From: Chroococcidiopsis sp. CCMEE 29
Lineage (GTDB): Bacteria > Cyanobacteriota > Cyanobacteriia > Cyanobacteriales > Chroococcidiopsidaceae
Assembly: GCF_023558375.1 (NCBI RefSeq)
Contig: NZ_CP083761.1
Span: forward strand, 1,725,001-1,789,000
Length of the DNA stretch: 64,000 nt
Direction: 5' to 3'
Made by a program: the position numbers and the translations under genes. Below are positions 25,869 to 34,803 of this stretch, piece after piece. Position 1 is the first letter of the stretch. Each line of letters begins with the position of its first letter. A model generated the notes under the pieces. That model did not search any database. It saw nothing but the letters and a program-made list of their open reading frames with translations, and was not told the DNA's origin.

Positions 25869-27680
25869 TCAAATTGTTTGCCGTTGGCTAGAGAGGCGCT
25901 GGTAGGCAGCGGTGAAATCTTCAGTTGTAATTTGAATCAAACTGGGGTCGCTTAATCCTTGAGCGCGATAACGACGAACAGCTTCCAATGCAGCTTGGTT
26001 GCTTAATAGGTCTAGGTCAGCACCGTTCCAGCCCTCGGTTTGAACTGCCCAACTTGCTAAATCCACGTCTGCGATCGGGCGGTCTTGGTTATGAACGTGC
26101 AAGATGGCAAGACGACTGGTTTGATTGGGTAGATCGACTTTGAGTTGCAAATCTAACCGTCCAGCCCTCAACAAGGCAGGGTCAAGGGCTTCAGGGCGAT
26201 TTGTGGCTCCCACCAGCAGGACATTGGAGCACCCCTGTAAACCGTCAAGTTCTGTGAGCAGTTGACCGACTACGCGATCGCTCACTCCTGAATCACCTGA
26301 AAAGCTTCCCCGTGCTGGTGCTAAGGTATCAATTTCATCGACAAATACCACACAGGGAGCAGCCTGTCGTGCTTTAGCGAACAGTTCCCGCACCGCCTGT
26401 TCGGAAGCACCCACCCATTTACTCAGTAGTTCTGGACCGTTGACGGCAATAAAGTTTGCTCTGGCTTGGGAGGCAACTGCCTTGGCTAGTAAGGTTTTTC
26501 CGGTACCGGGCGGACCCCAAAGCAGAATACCACGAGGAGTCTTTGCCCCGGTGCGCTGGTAGAGTTCGGGATACAGTAGCGCTCCCTCCACCGACTCCTG
26601 AAGGGTTTGCTTCAGTGTTTCCAATCCGCCAATATCATCCCAGGATATTTTGGGAGACTCAATCTCTAGCGATCGCAAAACAGCAGGCTTAATCTGCTTA
26701 ATTGCCTGAAGGAAATCCGCTTGAATCACCGTCATCTTATTGGGAATGGGATCGTTCAGTGAGGGCACCAGGCGACGCAGAGCCGTGTAGGCAGCTTTTT
26801 GGCAGAGGGCTTTTAGATCTGCACCCACCATGCCAACTGAGAGATCGGCAATCATCCCCAAGTCCACGGACTCAGACAAAGGCATTGCCTGGGTCAGGAT
26901 TTCGAGAATTTCTAACCGTCCATTGCGATTGGGAACGCGCAATTGGATCTCCCGATCAAATCGTCCCGGACGACGCAACGCTGGCTCAAGGTGATCTGGA
27001 CGATTGGTTGCCGCCAGCACAATCACGCCATTGGTTCTGGCAAATCCATCCATCAAGCTCAACAGTTGAGCGACCACTCGCTTTTCGACCTCGCCTTCCA
27101 CTTTGGAGCGATCGGGGGCAAGGCTATCAATCTCGTCAATGAACAGAATACAGGGGGCAAACCGGCAGGCTTTCTCAAACAGATGCCGCAGACGCGCTTC
27201 TGCTTCTCCGTAGTACTTGCCCATCACCTCTGGTCCGACAATGGCGATGTAGTTGACGCCTAGTTCCTCAGCTAGAGCACGGGCAGTCAGGGTCTTGCCT
27301 GTTCCGGGTGGACCGACTAAGAGAACACCCCGCGTCGGTTCCAACCCTAGCTTAGTGAGCAGGTCTGAACGCTTGAGCGGAATTTCCACCAGCTCCCGCA
27401 GCTCTCTAAGAACCTCCGATAACCCGCCAACACCTCTAACAGAGACGGATGGTTTAACAATAACATTGCCTGTACTAGTTGAGGCTGACGCCGTTGCTGT
27501 TCGATTAGAATGGACACGACTGCCGCTAGTCGGGCTATTGCTATAGTGACGAGAGGTGCTCTGAACATCAGCTCTAGACCCTCCGCCCTCTGCTCTGCCT
27601 TCTAACTCTCTGACTAACTCCAGCAGGTCTTCAACTCCCTGATCGAATAGTTCCTCAAATTCTCTAAATAAGTCACTCAT
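25869..27680 (-). CDS. CDC48-like double AAA ATPase
   Basis: 603 residues with two AAA modules. Module 1 has Walker A GPPGTGKTLTARAL (about 123) and Walker B CILFIDEIDSLAPDRSK; module 2 has GPPGTGKTLLAKAV (about 386) and CVVFVDEIDTLAPARGS. Arginine fingers lie in RRPGRFDRE and LRAGRLDLQ. Unlike archaeal and eukaryotic CDC48/p97, there is no N-terminal double-psi barrel: residues 1-75 are a short acidic helix plus a Ser/Thr linker. Predicted hexameric unfoldase; substrate unknown. The gene is divergent from the 2OG oxygenase, with 89 bp between starts. Confidence 0.92.
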   Translation of the reverse strand: MSDLFREFEELFDQGVEDLLELVRELEGRAEGGGSRADVQSTSRHYSNSPTSGSRVHSNRTATASASTSTGNVIVKPSVSVRGVGGLSEVLRELRELVEIPLKRSDLLTKLGLEPTRGVLLVGPPGTGKTLTARALAEELGVNYIAIVGPEVMGKYYGEAEARLRHLFEKACRFAPCILFIDEIDSLAPDRSKVEGEVEKRVVAQLLSLMDGFARTNGVIVLAATNRPDHLEPALRRPGRFDREIQLRVPNRNGRLEILEILTQAMPLSESVDLGMIADLSVGMVGADLKALCQKAAYTALRRLVPSLNDPIPNKMTVIQADFLQAIKQIKPAVLRSLEIESPKISWDDIGGLETLKQTLQESVEGALLYPELYQRTGAKTPRGILLWGPPGTGKTLLAKAVASQARANFIAVNGPELLSKWVGASEQAVRELFAKARQAAPCVVFVDEIDTLAPARGSFSGDSGVSDRVVGQLLTELDGLQGCSNVLLVGATNRPEALDPALLRAGRLDLQLKVDLPNQTSRLAILHVHNQDRPIADVDLASWAVQTEGWNGADLDLLSNQAALEAVRRYRAQGLSDPSLIQITTEDFTAAYQRLSSQRQTI

Positions 27681-27769
27681 AAATTTGTACCGCCCCCCGT
27701 GCTTTCAGTATAGTCACCGCAAGGCACGCGATCGCTCTTTAAAACCTTCCTTGAACCCTTTGAGCACCT

Positions 27770-28372
27770 GTGAATTACTATCATCAACATCGCAACGCCT
27801 TCCCGCTGGCTTATCTCAACAACCTGCGAGGAGAGATTTTGGCTTGCCCTTATCTTGCAATCAACAATCTCAATCGCGACTTCATTGGCACCCAAGGTTT
27901 TTCTGTGGTGTTTCAACGTTCAGAACTTAGGGGAGTAGAACGACGGTTTCCCTTCTTCAAGCCCTATCTAGAGCAGGCACTACAACCCACCTGCAATGCT
28001 TTCTACCTCAACCCCCTGCTGCTCCAGGAAGGCTCGCGCGTCGATCCACATATTGATCGCTCCCTACGAGCTTACTGCAAAACTGTTGAGCCTCCTATAG
28101 TGGTCAGTGTTCTCTATGTGCTGGTGCCACCCAACCTGCAAGGCGGAGAGCTGGTGCTGCGCCGCCACAAACAGCAAGTCGGACAGATTAAGCCACAAGT
28201 TAATACACTGGTATATTTTCAGGGCGACTTGACCCATTCTGTTAATGCTGTTAAAACCACCGGAACTCGTCTAAGCTTAGTCTGTGAACAATACAACCTA
28301 AGTAAAGCTGAACTGCGAGATATTCCAGCGTTCACAGTGGAGTCCAGGGCAGTGGAGGCAAAACGGAGGTAG
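27770..28372 (+). CDS. 2-oxoglutarate/Fe(II)-dependent oxygenase
   Basis: 200 residues from a GTG start. The facial triad is visible: HID in SRVDPHIDRSLRAY (His and Asp, near 103), His in QGDLTHSVNAV (near 165), then TRLSLVCEQY with the 2-oxoglutarate-binding Arg. Members of the prolyl-4-hydroxylase-like clan hydroxylate proteins or small molecules. It sits divergent from the CDC48-like gene, sharing an 89-bp promoter region. The substrate cannot be read from sequence. Confidence 0.85.
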   Translation: MNYYHQHRNAFPLAYLNNLRGEILACPYLAINNLNRDFIGTQGFSVVFQRSELRGVERRFPFFKPYLEQALQPTCNAFYLNPLLLQEGSRVDPHIDRSLRAYCKTVEPPIVVSVLYVLVPPNLQGGELVLRRHKQQVGQIKPQVNTLVYFQGDLTHSVNAVKTTGTRLSLVCEQYNLSKAELRDIPAFTVESRAVEAKRR

Positions 28373-28563
28373 GATGGGTGTGCAAGAAAATTACTGATTT
28401 CTTAACCAACTAGACAACGCTTTATCCTGAGACTTAATCTCCTCTATCGAGGTGTAGTAGTAGTCTTCCCAGCCAACTTCTGGCAAAGCAGAAAAGAGCA
28501 TCAAGTTCAGGGGATACTGTTCACTATCAGAGCAGCGACGGAAATCATCCCGGAATAAAAAAA

Positions 28564-29622
28564 GGCTCTTTATGGATTCCAGGGATCTAGCTAAGAAGGC
28601 ACTCTAATAGAGATGACAACAGGGTTTTACCCCGTTTTCTGACATTGTGAACGAACTCAAAAAAACCCAAATAGAGCGGCAGTTTATCTTGGGAAATCCC
28701 TCGGTGTGGTCTCAACCAAGAACGTAACAATGACCAGAAGCCTTCCATCGTATTGACGTGGACTTCGTAAAACCCGTCTCCATCCTCGTCCCGAGCATAT
28801 TCCCCTTGTCCATGATTCACTGTCTTGTGACCATATCCCCACTCAGTTATGCGAGCATAGATGCTGTATTCGTCGGTGTAGATGAGCGTACCAGGTGAGA
28901 CCATCTTCTGAATCACAGGTGCAATAGTTGCTTGCTTAAGGTTGGACAGCATCTGCACAACAACCTCTCCTCCTCGCTGAATCATGCCGAAAATGGGAGG
29001 CTTTTCTTGTGCCAATGTTCCTCGCCCTGGCTTGGCTTTCAACCGCCTTGGGCGACCAAGTCGCCCCTTTTTCTCACTTCGGATGGCTGACCTTTGAAAC
29101 CAGCAATCAAGTAGAGTTCGTCCAATTCCACTTCTCCTTTCAAAATGACTTCGGGTTTCTTCTCCACAATGCCCATTCGCAGTTGACAAGTCATCTGCTG
29201 CGCGTCATCCTTGTTCAGGTCGAGTTCTTGAGCAATTTGGTGTGTCGAGAGATTTAAGCCCATCAAGTACAGACAGAGAATCCAGGTCTGCAAGGGCTGA
29301 TGATGACCAGCCAGAATCGTACCACTCAAGTCGTCGAATCGGGAAAGGCATCGCCTGACACTGGTATCGCTGACGATGAGGCTGAGTCTCATCGAAACCT
29401 CGTTTGACCACACGCTGTGAATTACATTTGCTACAAGTTACACCTTCTGACCATCGTAGCTGGCGCACGGTTTCATAGCACTTTTGTTCGTCAATCAAGG
29501 TTTGGAGATTAATCAGCACAGGGATGGTCACAGATTGGTCAGTTCTCGAAGCTAATCAGAGTAGGTATTATACCCTCCTGACTGCCACCGAAACTCTAGA
29601 TCCCTGGAATCCATAAAGAGCC
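28564..29622 (-). mobile_element. IS1595-family insertion sequence
   Basis: 1059 bp bounded by perfect 27-bp inverted repeats (GGCTCTTTATGGATTCC... at the left, its exact complement at 29596-29622). An 8-bp direct repeat TAAAAAAA flanks it at 28556-28563 and 29623-29630, the target-site length typical of IS1595. It sits inside a deoxyribosyltransferase gene. Confidence 0.92.
28587..29531 (-). pseudogene. IS1595-type transposase broken into three frames
   Basis: Reading from 29531: an N-terminal zinc ribbon (CSKCNSQRVVKRG...RYQCQ); a shift near 29370 into the frame RFDDLSGTILAGHHQPLQTWILCLYLMGLN with the DELY catalytic block; then a second shift near 29080 (AGAAAAAGGGG) into KPGRGTLAQEKPPIFG, with YTDEYSIY and ending in HVNTMEGFWSLLRSWL. 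The DDN/E motifs are all visible but not in one chain. Two shifts suggest decay, although the second lies on a slippery A/G run. The IS ends remain perfect. Confidence 0.8.
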
Positions 29623-29925
29623 TAAAAAAATTGCTTTATTGAGAGCGATCGCTACTCCCAGTTCCACCATTACCCCTTCATCGGGTGGCGTCCCGTTGAC
29701 AACAGCAAAAATCCCATCGCAGTTTTTCACATCATTCAAGTCTGCCTGCGCCACACGATATGCCCAGCCTATTTGCGAGAAATCAACTTGATTATTACGT
29801 TTGAATGGCTCCCACACTTCTGCACCCAAAGCCTCTAAAGCTTGAACAATGGGAGGCAACAGCAGCGCCTTTTGCTGCTGCGAGAAACCATAGGGACTAG
29901 CCAGATAGATCGTTTTGCGCGTCAC

Positions 29926-30278
29926 GTTTGCCTCTGATAGGCGTCCTAAGAACCAAGCCGAAATGATTGGTAATATCCGTAGCTATTTACGTAGCACACA
30001 ACGTCAACCTACCATCGTGCAAAACTTCTTTCACGAGAAGCACGTTGCTTATGCAGCCGCTTAAACTGTTCACTATTTATTGGTCTAGTTAGTATTTACT
30101 TAGTGGAACGTCTAAGTCTAGATGCTGTGCGCGATCGTATTCAGGGTATCAGATACACTGCACTGGGAGGACCATTCTGGAACCTTTATGAACTCAAAGT
30201 TGCAGAAAACTGAGAGCCAACTGATTCTTAAGCACATCTAGGCTGGAAACACTTGATTTATCATGCGGAAAAGCTTTT
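29926..30278. other. Gene-poor stretch containing a peptide-binding-protein relic
   Basis: The left 200 bp hold nothing recognised beyond the upstream region of the deoxyribosyltransferase. The right part is the relic described at 30124-30293. Confidence 0.5.
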
Positions 30279-30293
30279 TCACACTGCTCCATG
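30124..30293 (+). pseudogene. Relic: 3' end and downstream leader of a peptide-binding-protein gene
   Basis: Nearly identical to 40698-40862: the last codons AVRDRIQGIRYTALGGPFWNLY...KVAEN and stop, then the spacer with TTTATCATGC (30257-30266) up to the ATG where the next array gene would begin (30291). There the match stops abruptly and the end of the epimerase gene begins. It is a leftover of a longer array now interrupted by unrelated genes. Confidence 0.85.
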
Positions 30294-31235
30294 TGACAGG
30301 CGAGTAGCATCTAGCGTTAAACGAATCTCCTGGTCATAGGAAGTTTTATGGATGGTGCCTAAAAGTTCGTACAGGGCGGTATCGTCTAGAATCACGGGCG
30401 TTGTCCATAAATAATGCATCTCCACGAGTTCGCGGATGAAGGGATCGAATAATCCGATCGCTCGCAACATCAGCTTGTTGGCAACACTAAACCGTGGTGT
30501 TCGTCCTACTTCTGCAAAAATACGCTGAACAAATTCCCGTTGGGTTAGGGTTCCAGCCCCGCCCAGATGCCAGATATGCCCAAAGGTACGCGGTTCCTTC
30601 ACCATCGCTAACACAACCGGACCCACATCTGGGACAAATACGAATTCGTGAGGTGTATTAATCGGACCAATCAACTGCGCCCGTTTCGCTTTAACTGCTG
30701 CCTGAAACGCATCGTACAGAAAGCTGCGCTCAACATGGGGACCATAAAAATCTGGCAGTTTGAGAATCGTACCCCGAATCAAGCCAGCTGCATCGGCTGC
30801 CATTAACACATCTTCCTGTTCTTTCCGCATCCGTCCCTTGAAGGTATGAGGTTCACGAGGATGATCTTCACGAATGCGCTCGCTCTGAGGTCGTCCATAA
30901 GGGTAGACCGTGCCAATGAGCAGTAATTGTCCTACTCCTGCCGCGAACGCTCCTTCCAGGGTTTGCCGCATCAGAAGTGGGTGGAGGTGGAAGTCGGTAT
31001 AGGGCACGCCAACCAGATACACAATCGTCTCAATGTCACGCGCCGCCTCGCGTACAGAGTCTGGTTCATCTGGGTTCCATGTCACGATTTCAGCGAGTGG
31101 ATCGGCTCCAAACCGAGATTGCAACGTGGTACGAGAGCGTCCCACCACTCGATAGGGCTGCCCTGCGGCTCGTAATGCGGCTGCAACACTTTGACCGATC
31201 GCCCCTGCGGCTCCAAATAGTGCAATCTTAACCAT
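30279..31235 (-). CDS. NAD(P)-dependent epimerase/dehydratase-like protein
   Basis: About 318 residues from ATG 31235 (MVKIALFGAAGAIGQSV); a TTG at 31274 would add 13. The Rossmann nucleotide loop GAAGAIGQ is at the N-terminus, IVYLVGVPY follows, and FYGPHVERSFLY is typical of atypical or extended SDR proteins acting on sugars or as regulators. Its final codons and stop lie within the array leader relic, so the C-terminus (SHGAV) was created at that junction. It is divergent from a TetR regulator that probably controls it. Confidence 0.82.
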   Translation of the reverse strand: MVKIALFGAAGAIGQSVAAALRAAGQPYRVVGRSRTTLQSRFGADPLAEIVTWNPDEPDSVREAARDIETIVYLVGVPYTDFHLHPLLMRQTLEGAFAAGVGQLLLIGTVYPYGRPQSERIREDHPREPHTFKGRMRKEQEDVLMAADAAGLIRGTILKLPDFYGPHVERSFLYDAFQAAVKAKRAQLIGPINTPHEFVFVPDVGPVVLAMVKEPRTFGHIWHLGGAGTLTQREFVQRIFAEVGRTPRFSVANKLMLRAIGLFDPFIRELVEMHYLWTTPVILDDTALYELLGTIHKTSYDQEIRLTLDATRLSHGAV

Positions 31236-31266
31236 GACAGCCTTCCCGGTTATTAATGTTTTAATT

Positions 31267-31321
31267 CTGAACAACGTTCAGTGAACTAAGTTTATTTTAT
31301 ATTGACAATTCAGTTTGTCAA
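31267..31321. promoter_or_regulatory. Divergent promoter with two inverted repeats
   Basis: CTGAAC-AAC-GTTCAG (31267-31281) and TTGACA-8-TGTCAA (31302-31321) lie between the divergent epimerase and TetR genes. The second includes a TTGACA -35-like hexamer. These are good candidate operators for the adjacent TetR regulator; binding is inferred. Confidence 0.5.
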
Positions 31322-31362
31322 TCCCTAAACTAAAGAGTCGATTGAAAAAATATTTTGCACTC

Positions 31363-31989
31363 ATGGGAATTTCGGAGCGAAAAGAACGTCAAAAAGCGGA
31401 ACTACGAGAACAGATTCTGAGTGCAGCACGGGAAATTGTACTGCGGGATGGGTTTGCAGCACTGACAATGCGAAAAATTGCCGATGCGATCGAGTACGCA
31501 CCGGCAACGCTCTACCTCTACTTTGAGAACCGCGATGAAATTGCCAAGCAGCTTTGTATTCAGGGCTATCAAGAACTGTTGGATTTCTTGCAACCGGTTG
31601 TGGCGATCCCAGACCCCCGTGACCGATTGATTGTTCTTGCGGAGTCCTATGTTCGCTTTGGCATGACCCATGCCGCCACCTACCGCCTGATTTTCATGGA
31701 AGATCCAAAGATCACCAGTGCGGCACTCGCAGCAGTTCCGATTGATGCCTCAAATGGTCCAGCGATGCAGGCGTTTCAATTGCTTGTACATGTATTTGAC
31801 GACCTGAAAGCGAATCATGGTCTAGTTATGGATGCTGACTCTACTCGGTTTGCTCAGCTATTGTGGACCTCGTTGCACGGTATTGTGAGCTTGAAACTCA
31901 CCTGTTCAAGCTTTCTCGCTACCTCAGCCGAAGAACTGGTTAAAATAATGACTCATACATTTCTTGCAGGATTACCTCAAGACCACTAG
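31363..31989 (+). CDS. TetR/AcrR-family transcriptional regulator
   Basis: 208 residues from ATG 31363; a TTG at 31315 opens the frame but lies in the operator region. The N-terminal helix-turn-helix (ILSAAREIVLRDGFAALTMRKIADAI, then APATLYLYFENRDEIAKQL) is classic TetR. The C-terminal ligand domain resembles the TetR-C WHG-like group. It is transcribed away from the epimerase gene with two palindromes between, so autorepression and control of the epimerase are likely. Confidence 0.92.
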   Translation: MGISERKERQKAELREQILSAAREIVLRDGFAALTMRKIADAIEYAPATLYLYFENRDEIAKQLCIQGYQELLDFLQPVVAIPDPRDRLIVLAESYVRFGMTHAATYRLIFMEDPKITSAALAAVPIDASNGPAMQAFQLLVHVFDDLKANHGLVMDADSTRFAQLLWTSLHGIVSLKLTCSSFLATSAEELVKIMTHTFLAGLPQDH

Positions 31990-32106
31990 TACCGTTCCTC
32001 CACTGCATTGCGCTAGCTGACTCGTTCAGGGCGACGCCAATCCGGTAGGGCGTGTTATTAGTCGATAATGAGAGACAATAGCTCTGAGGGAGAGAGACAA
32101 GTCTAT

Positions 32107-32952
32107 ATGAAAAAACTAATTAAAGGGCTGGGGAAGTTCAAAACTAATTACTTCTCTACTCACTGGGAGCTATTTGAACAACTTGCTCACGGTCAGAAGC
32201 CTAGAGTACTATTCATCACCTGTTCTGACTCCCGTATTGACCCTAACTTGATTACTCAAACTGAAGTAGGGGAGCTATTTGTCATTCGCAATGCCGGCAA
32301 TATTATCCCACCTTATGGCGCAGCCAATGGTGGCGAAGGTGCAACTGTGGAATATGCTATCAATGCCTTGGGCATCGAGCAAATTGTAGTCTGCGGTCAT
32401 TCTCATTGCGGTGCGATGAAAGGACTGCTGCAACTGCATAAACTTCAACAAGAAATGCCTCTTGTTTATGATTGGCTGCAACATGCCGAAGCTACCCGGC
32501 GACTGGTGCAAGAGAACTACAGCAACTATTCGACTGAAGAACTGCTGGAGATTACCGTTGCAGAGAATGTGTTGACCCAAATTGAAAATCTCAAAACTTA
32601 CCCTGTCATCCGCTCGAAGCTGTATCAAGGTAAACTGCAGATTTATGGCTGGATTTATCATCTAGAAACGGGTGAGGTACTGGCATACGACCCCCAAACC
32701 CACGCTTACGTGCCTCCCCAAACCCAAATACTTGACTCTGGCTCCCAACCAGAACCAGCTACAGGTAAATTTGTTAGCATGAGCTCTCCTCTAGTTGCGT
32801 GTGAACTACCTCAGCCGCGTCAACCCGAGCCTCAAGCAGTTGCTGTTCATCAGGGAAATGGTGTCTCTTCCGATACGCTGCCGAGATTATGGCTCTCACC
32901 ACAGCAGGCACAGCGGATCTACGGAGGCTCTACTGCCAGTAGTGAGAGCTAA
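32107..32952 (+). CDS. Beta-carbonic anhydrase (IcfA/CcaA type)
   Basis: 281 residues from ATG 32107 (MKKLIKGLGKFKTNY); the upstream ATG 32068 adds 13 residues unlike the family. Zinc ligands are Cys39 in ITCSDSR, His98 and Cys101 in VVCGHSHCGAM, and Asp41/Arg43 form the catalytic dyad. The C-terminal extension beyond residue 200 (WIYHLETGEVLAYD..., then a low-complexity tail) marks the carboxysomal CcaA/IcfA class. It supplies CO2 to Rubisco from bicarbonate. No ccm genes are adjacent. Confidence 0.9.
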   Translation: MKKLIKGLGKFKTNYFSTHWELFEQLAHGQKPRVLFITCSDSRIDPNLITQTEVGELFVIRNAGNIIPPYGAANGGEGATVEYAINALGIEQIVVCGHSHCGAMKGLLQLHKLQQEMPLVYDWLQHAEATRRLVQENYSNYSTEELLEITVAENVLTQIENLKTYPVIRSKLYQGKLQIYGWIYHLETGEVLAYDPQTHAYVPPQTQILDSGSQPEPATGKFVSMSSPLVACELPQPRQPEPQAVAVHQGNGVSSDTLPRLWLSPQQAQRIYGGSTASSES

Positions 32953-32988
32953 AAACTTGCCCTGTCTACATTAGAGGAATGAAAACTA

Positions 32989-34083
32989 CTACGTCCAGTA
33001 AAGAATAGAAGCCTGCGGAAAGCGCTTGGTGATTTGTTGCTGGAAGAAACGGCGCATTGTCTTCATTGTGTCGCCATTGTATACATACTTCGTGCCGCCA
33101 AACTTGTTGCGCTTGACACTGCGCTTGGCTTCGTCCATGTCCAGCTTCGTTTGAGGATACCAAGATTGCAGGACTTCTTTTGAACCGGGTGTAAAGCGGT
33201 GTGAGATTAGCTCGAAGGTCAGGTCGCAATCGAAATCGAGTGCTTCTGAGATCGAGTCAAATAGCTGCGTGTAATGCAGCTCCCAATCATTCATTAGCAT
33301 AATGGGCGCGATTACCAGACCTACCGGATATCCCCCAACTGCTAGCCGCCGTAAGGCTTGAAGTCGTGCTGTGACAGATGCCGTGCCACCCTCGAACCGA
33401 CCGGCAACTGGTGCAGCATTTACGCTGACACGGCAGCGCGTGTGACCGTTGTGTGGCAAGTCAAGCAGATTGTCCACTGCATCAAACTTGGAAACCCAGC
33501 GCAGATAACCGTCTTGACGTGTCCCAAAGTAGCGAATGCATTCAGCCAGGCTACCTGTTAGATGTTCAATGCCCAAGGGATCGGTGTAGCAACTGACCTC
33601 AAAACTCGTGGCATCGCTTGGGCGTTCATAGGCTGCCAGATTTGCCAAGATTTGCGGCAAGTTGGCGAAGACGCGGATTACTGGCGGACCTTGCAAGCTA
33701 CCCGCCAGATAGCAATATTGGCAGTGCGCTGGACAGCCTTCTGCAATGTGAAACTGCCAGTCAGCGGAAGGCGGGATAGGACTAAGCTTGAAAGCACTCG
33801 GTGGTGCGGTTACGATCGCCAGGGTGCGCTTAGCAATGTCGTAGGTGGCGCGATCGTCAGCGCCACGCAGACCCGTCAAGCGATTTCGAGGCAGTTCCTC
33901 AATCGGTAAATTAAGCGATTGTATCCGTGCCAGAATTTGCTGACCCCACGGCTCTTCTAGTGCAGCAGGTGTGAACATTACACGCTCAGGCATCCACAAA
34001 CGTGCCTTATGCATTGGCTCCAGCGGCATCAGCTTGTTGTCTATTGTTACAACCATTCTTTGCGTTGACTCGGTTTTTATCAA
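32989..34083 (-). CDS. Radical SAM protein, spore-photoproduct-lyase family
   Basis: 364 residues. The radical SAM cluster motif is EGCPAHCQYCYL (CxxxCxxC, near 114-125). The flanking FHIAEGC and SVNAAPVAGRFEGGTASVTARLQALRRLAVGGYPVGLVIAPIM segments match the SPL family, which reverses spore photoproduct thymine lesions in Bacillus. Cyanobacteria do not form such spores, so the substrate may be another lesion or unknown. It is convergent with carbonic anhydrase and 64 bp after the RemA-like gene in the same direction. Confidence 0.85.
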   Translation of the reverse strand: MIKTESTQRMVVTIDNKLMPLEPMHKARLWMPERVMFTPAALEEPWGQQILARIQSLNLPIEELPRNRLTGLRGADDRATYDIAKRTLAIVTAPPSAFKLSPIPPSADWQFHIAEGCPAHCQYCYLAGSLQGPPVIRVFANLPQILANLAAYERPSDATSFEVSCYTDPLGIEHLTGSLAECIRYFGTRQDGYLRWVSKFDAVDNLLDLPHNGHTRCRVSVNAAPVAGRFEGGTASVTARLQALRRLAVGGYPVGLVIAPIMLMNDWELHYTQLFDSISEALDFDCDLTFELISHRFTPGSKEVLQSWYPQTKLDMDEAKRSVKRNKFGGTKYVYNGDTMKTMRRFFQQQITKRFPQASILYWT

Positions 34084-34145
34084 GGAAAAGACGATAGCAA
34101 GAAACAGAGAAACCGTTTACTTGCTATCTAAATTCAACTGAGTGC

Positions 34146-34502
34146 TTATTCTTCGACGACTTCGCGGATACGCCGCTCTAAACGTTCAAGATCAAGCCCG
34201 CCTTCGTCACGAACGATCCGGCGTACAGTCGTGTTAACGTTGTTCAAATCGAGCAGTAAATCGTGCAGAATCTCCTGCTGCTGACGTGACTGGGTAACTT
34301 CACGCGGTTCTTGCACAAGGTCACGCACAATTGAGTCCTCAGCACGTGAGGCAATGATTGGGTCTGCTTGCCCTTGTAAGTGGACAAATGTTCGTCGACC
34401 CGGTCCACGCTCTTCCTCAATCGGGATAACTGCCGTCACCTGATCTGAGCGTACATACTTTCCAAATCCCAGATGGATCAGCACCGATGACTGTATTCTC
34501 AT
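34146..34502 (-). CDS. RemA/DUF370-like small protein
   Basis: 118 residues. The first 65 (VLIHLGFGKYVRSDQVTAVIP, then RTFVHLQGQADPIIASRAEDSIVRDL) resemble the RemA/DUF370 fold, whose family signature is a (I/L)GFGN.V....VAIV start followed by beta strands. The tail is a long charged helix. RemA proteins bind DNA in Bacillus matrix genes; the assignment here is by pattern only. It lies upstream of the SPL-like gene with a 62-bp gap and may be cotranscribed with it. Confidence 0.5.
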   Translation of the reverse strand: MRIQSSVLIHLGFGKYVRSDQVTAVIPIEEERGPGRRTFVHLQGQADPIIASRAEDSIVRDLVQEPREVTQSRQQQEILHDLLLDLNNVNTTVRRIVRDEGGLDLERLERRIREVVEE

Positions 34503-34803
34503 TTAGCAAAGCATTATTCTGTGATATTTCTATTATGAATGGTAAAAAGGTTACCCAGAGTTCATAAGCAGAGCGGGTTTTGCAACATTTCTGGTAGTGT
34601 TTCCCCCTAAGTTTTTATACTGTTTATCCGAAGCAAAAATTCCAGTAGTTCTATCAGCACAGTAGCCTCACAACTTCTTAGAAGCTTGTTTAGAAACGTT
34701 ACAATTCTGGTTTTACATTAAGAAATATTGCAACTATTTGCTTTTCTTGTTAGCTTGTGAATAACAGAATGGTTGCTAAGTACTTTTACTCAAAGGAGGC
34801 TTA
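34503..34803. other. Intergenic region upstream of two divergent genes
   Basis: 301 bp, AT-rich, no gene recognised. It must hold promoters for the minus-strand RemA-like gene and the plus-strand small membrane gene. Confidence 0.4.

Larger units (their letters stand above)
28391..29925 (-). pseudogene. Nucleoside 2-deoxyribosyltransferase, split by an IS1595-type element
   Basis: Removing the insertion at 28564-29622 plus one copy of its 8-bp target joins NKAIF to LFRDDFRRC in frame and restores an intact protein of about 160 residues. It starts at ATG 29925 (MTRKTIYLASPYGFS) and ends SSWLRNQ at 28391. DGIFAVVNGTPPDEGVMVELGVA holds the catalytic Glu of the family, which moves deoxyribose between nucleobases. 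As it stands the gene is cut after codon 101, and IS-derived residues (LGSLWIPGI) end the product. Confidence 0.85.

Noticed and set aside
26456-27142. Plus-strand ORFs opposite the CDC48-like gene (78 and 146 residues)
   Set aside because: They lie wholly within the minus-strand AAA gene, have no family pattern and mirror its codons; treated as shadows.
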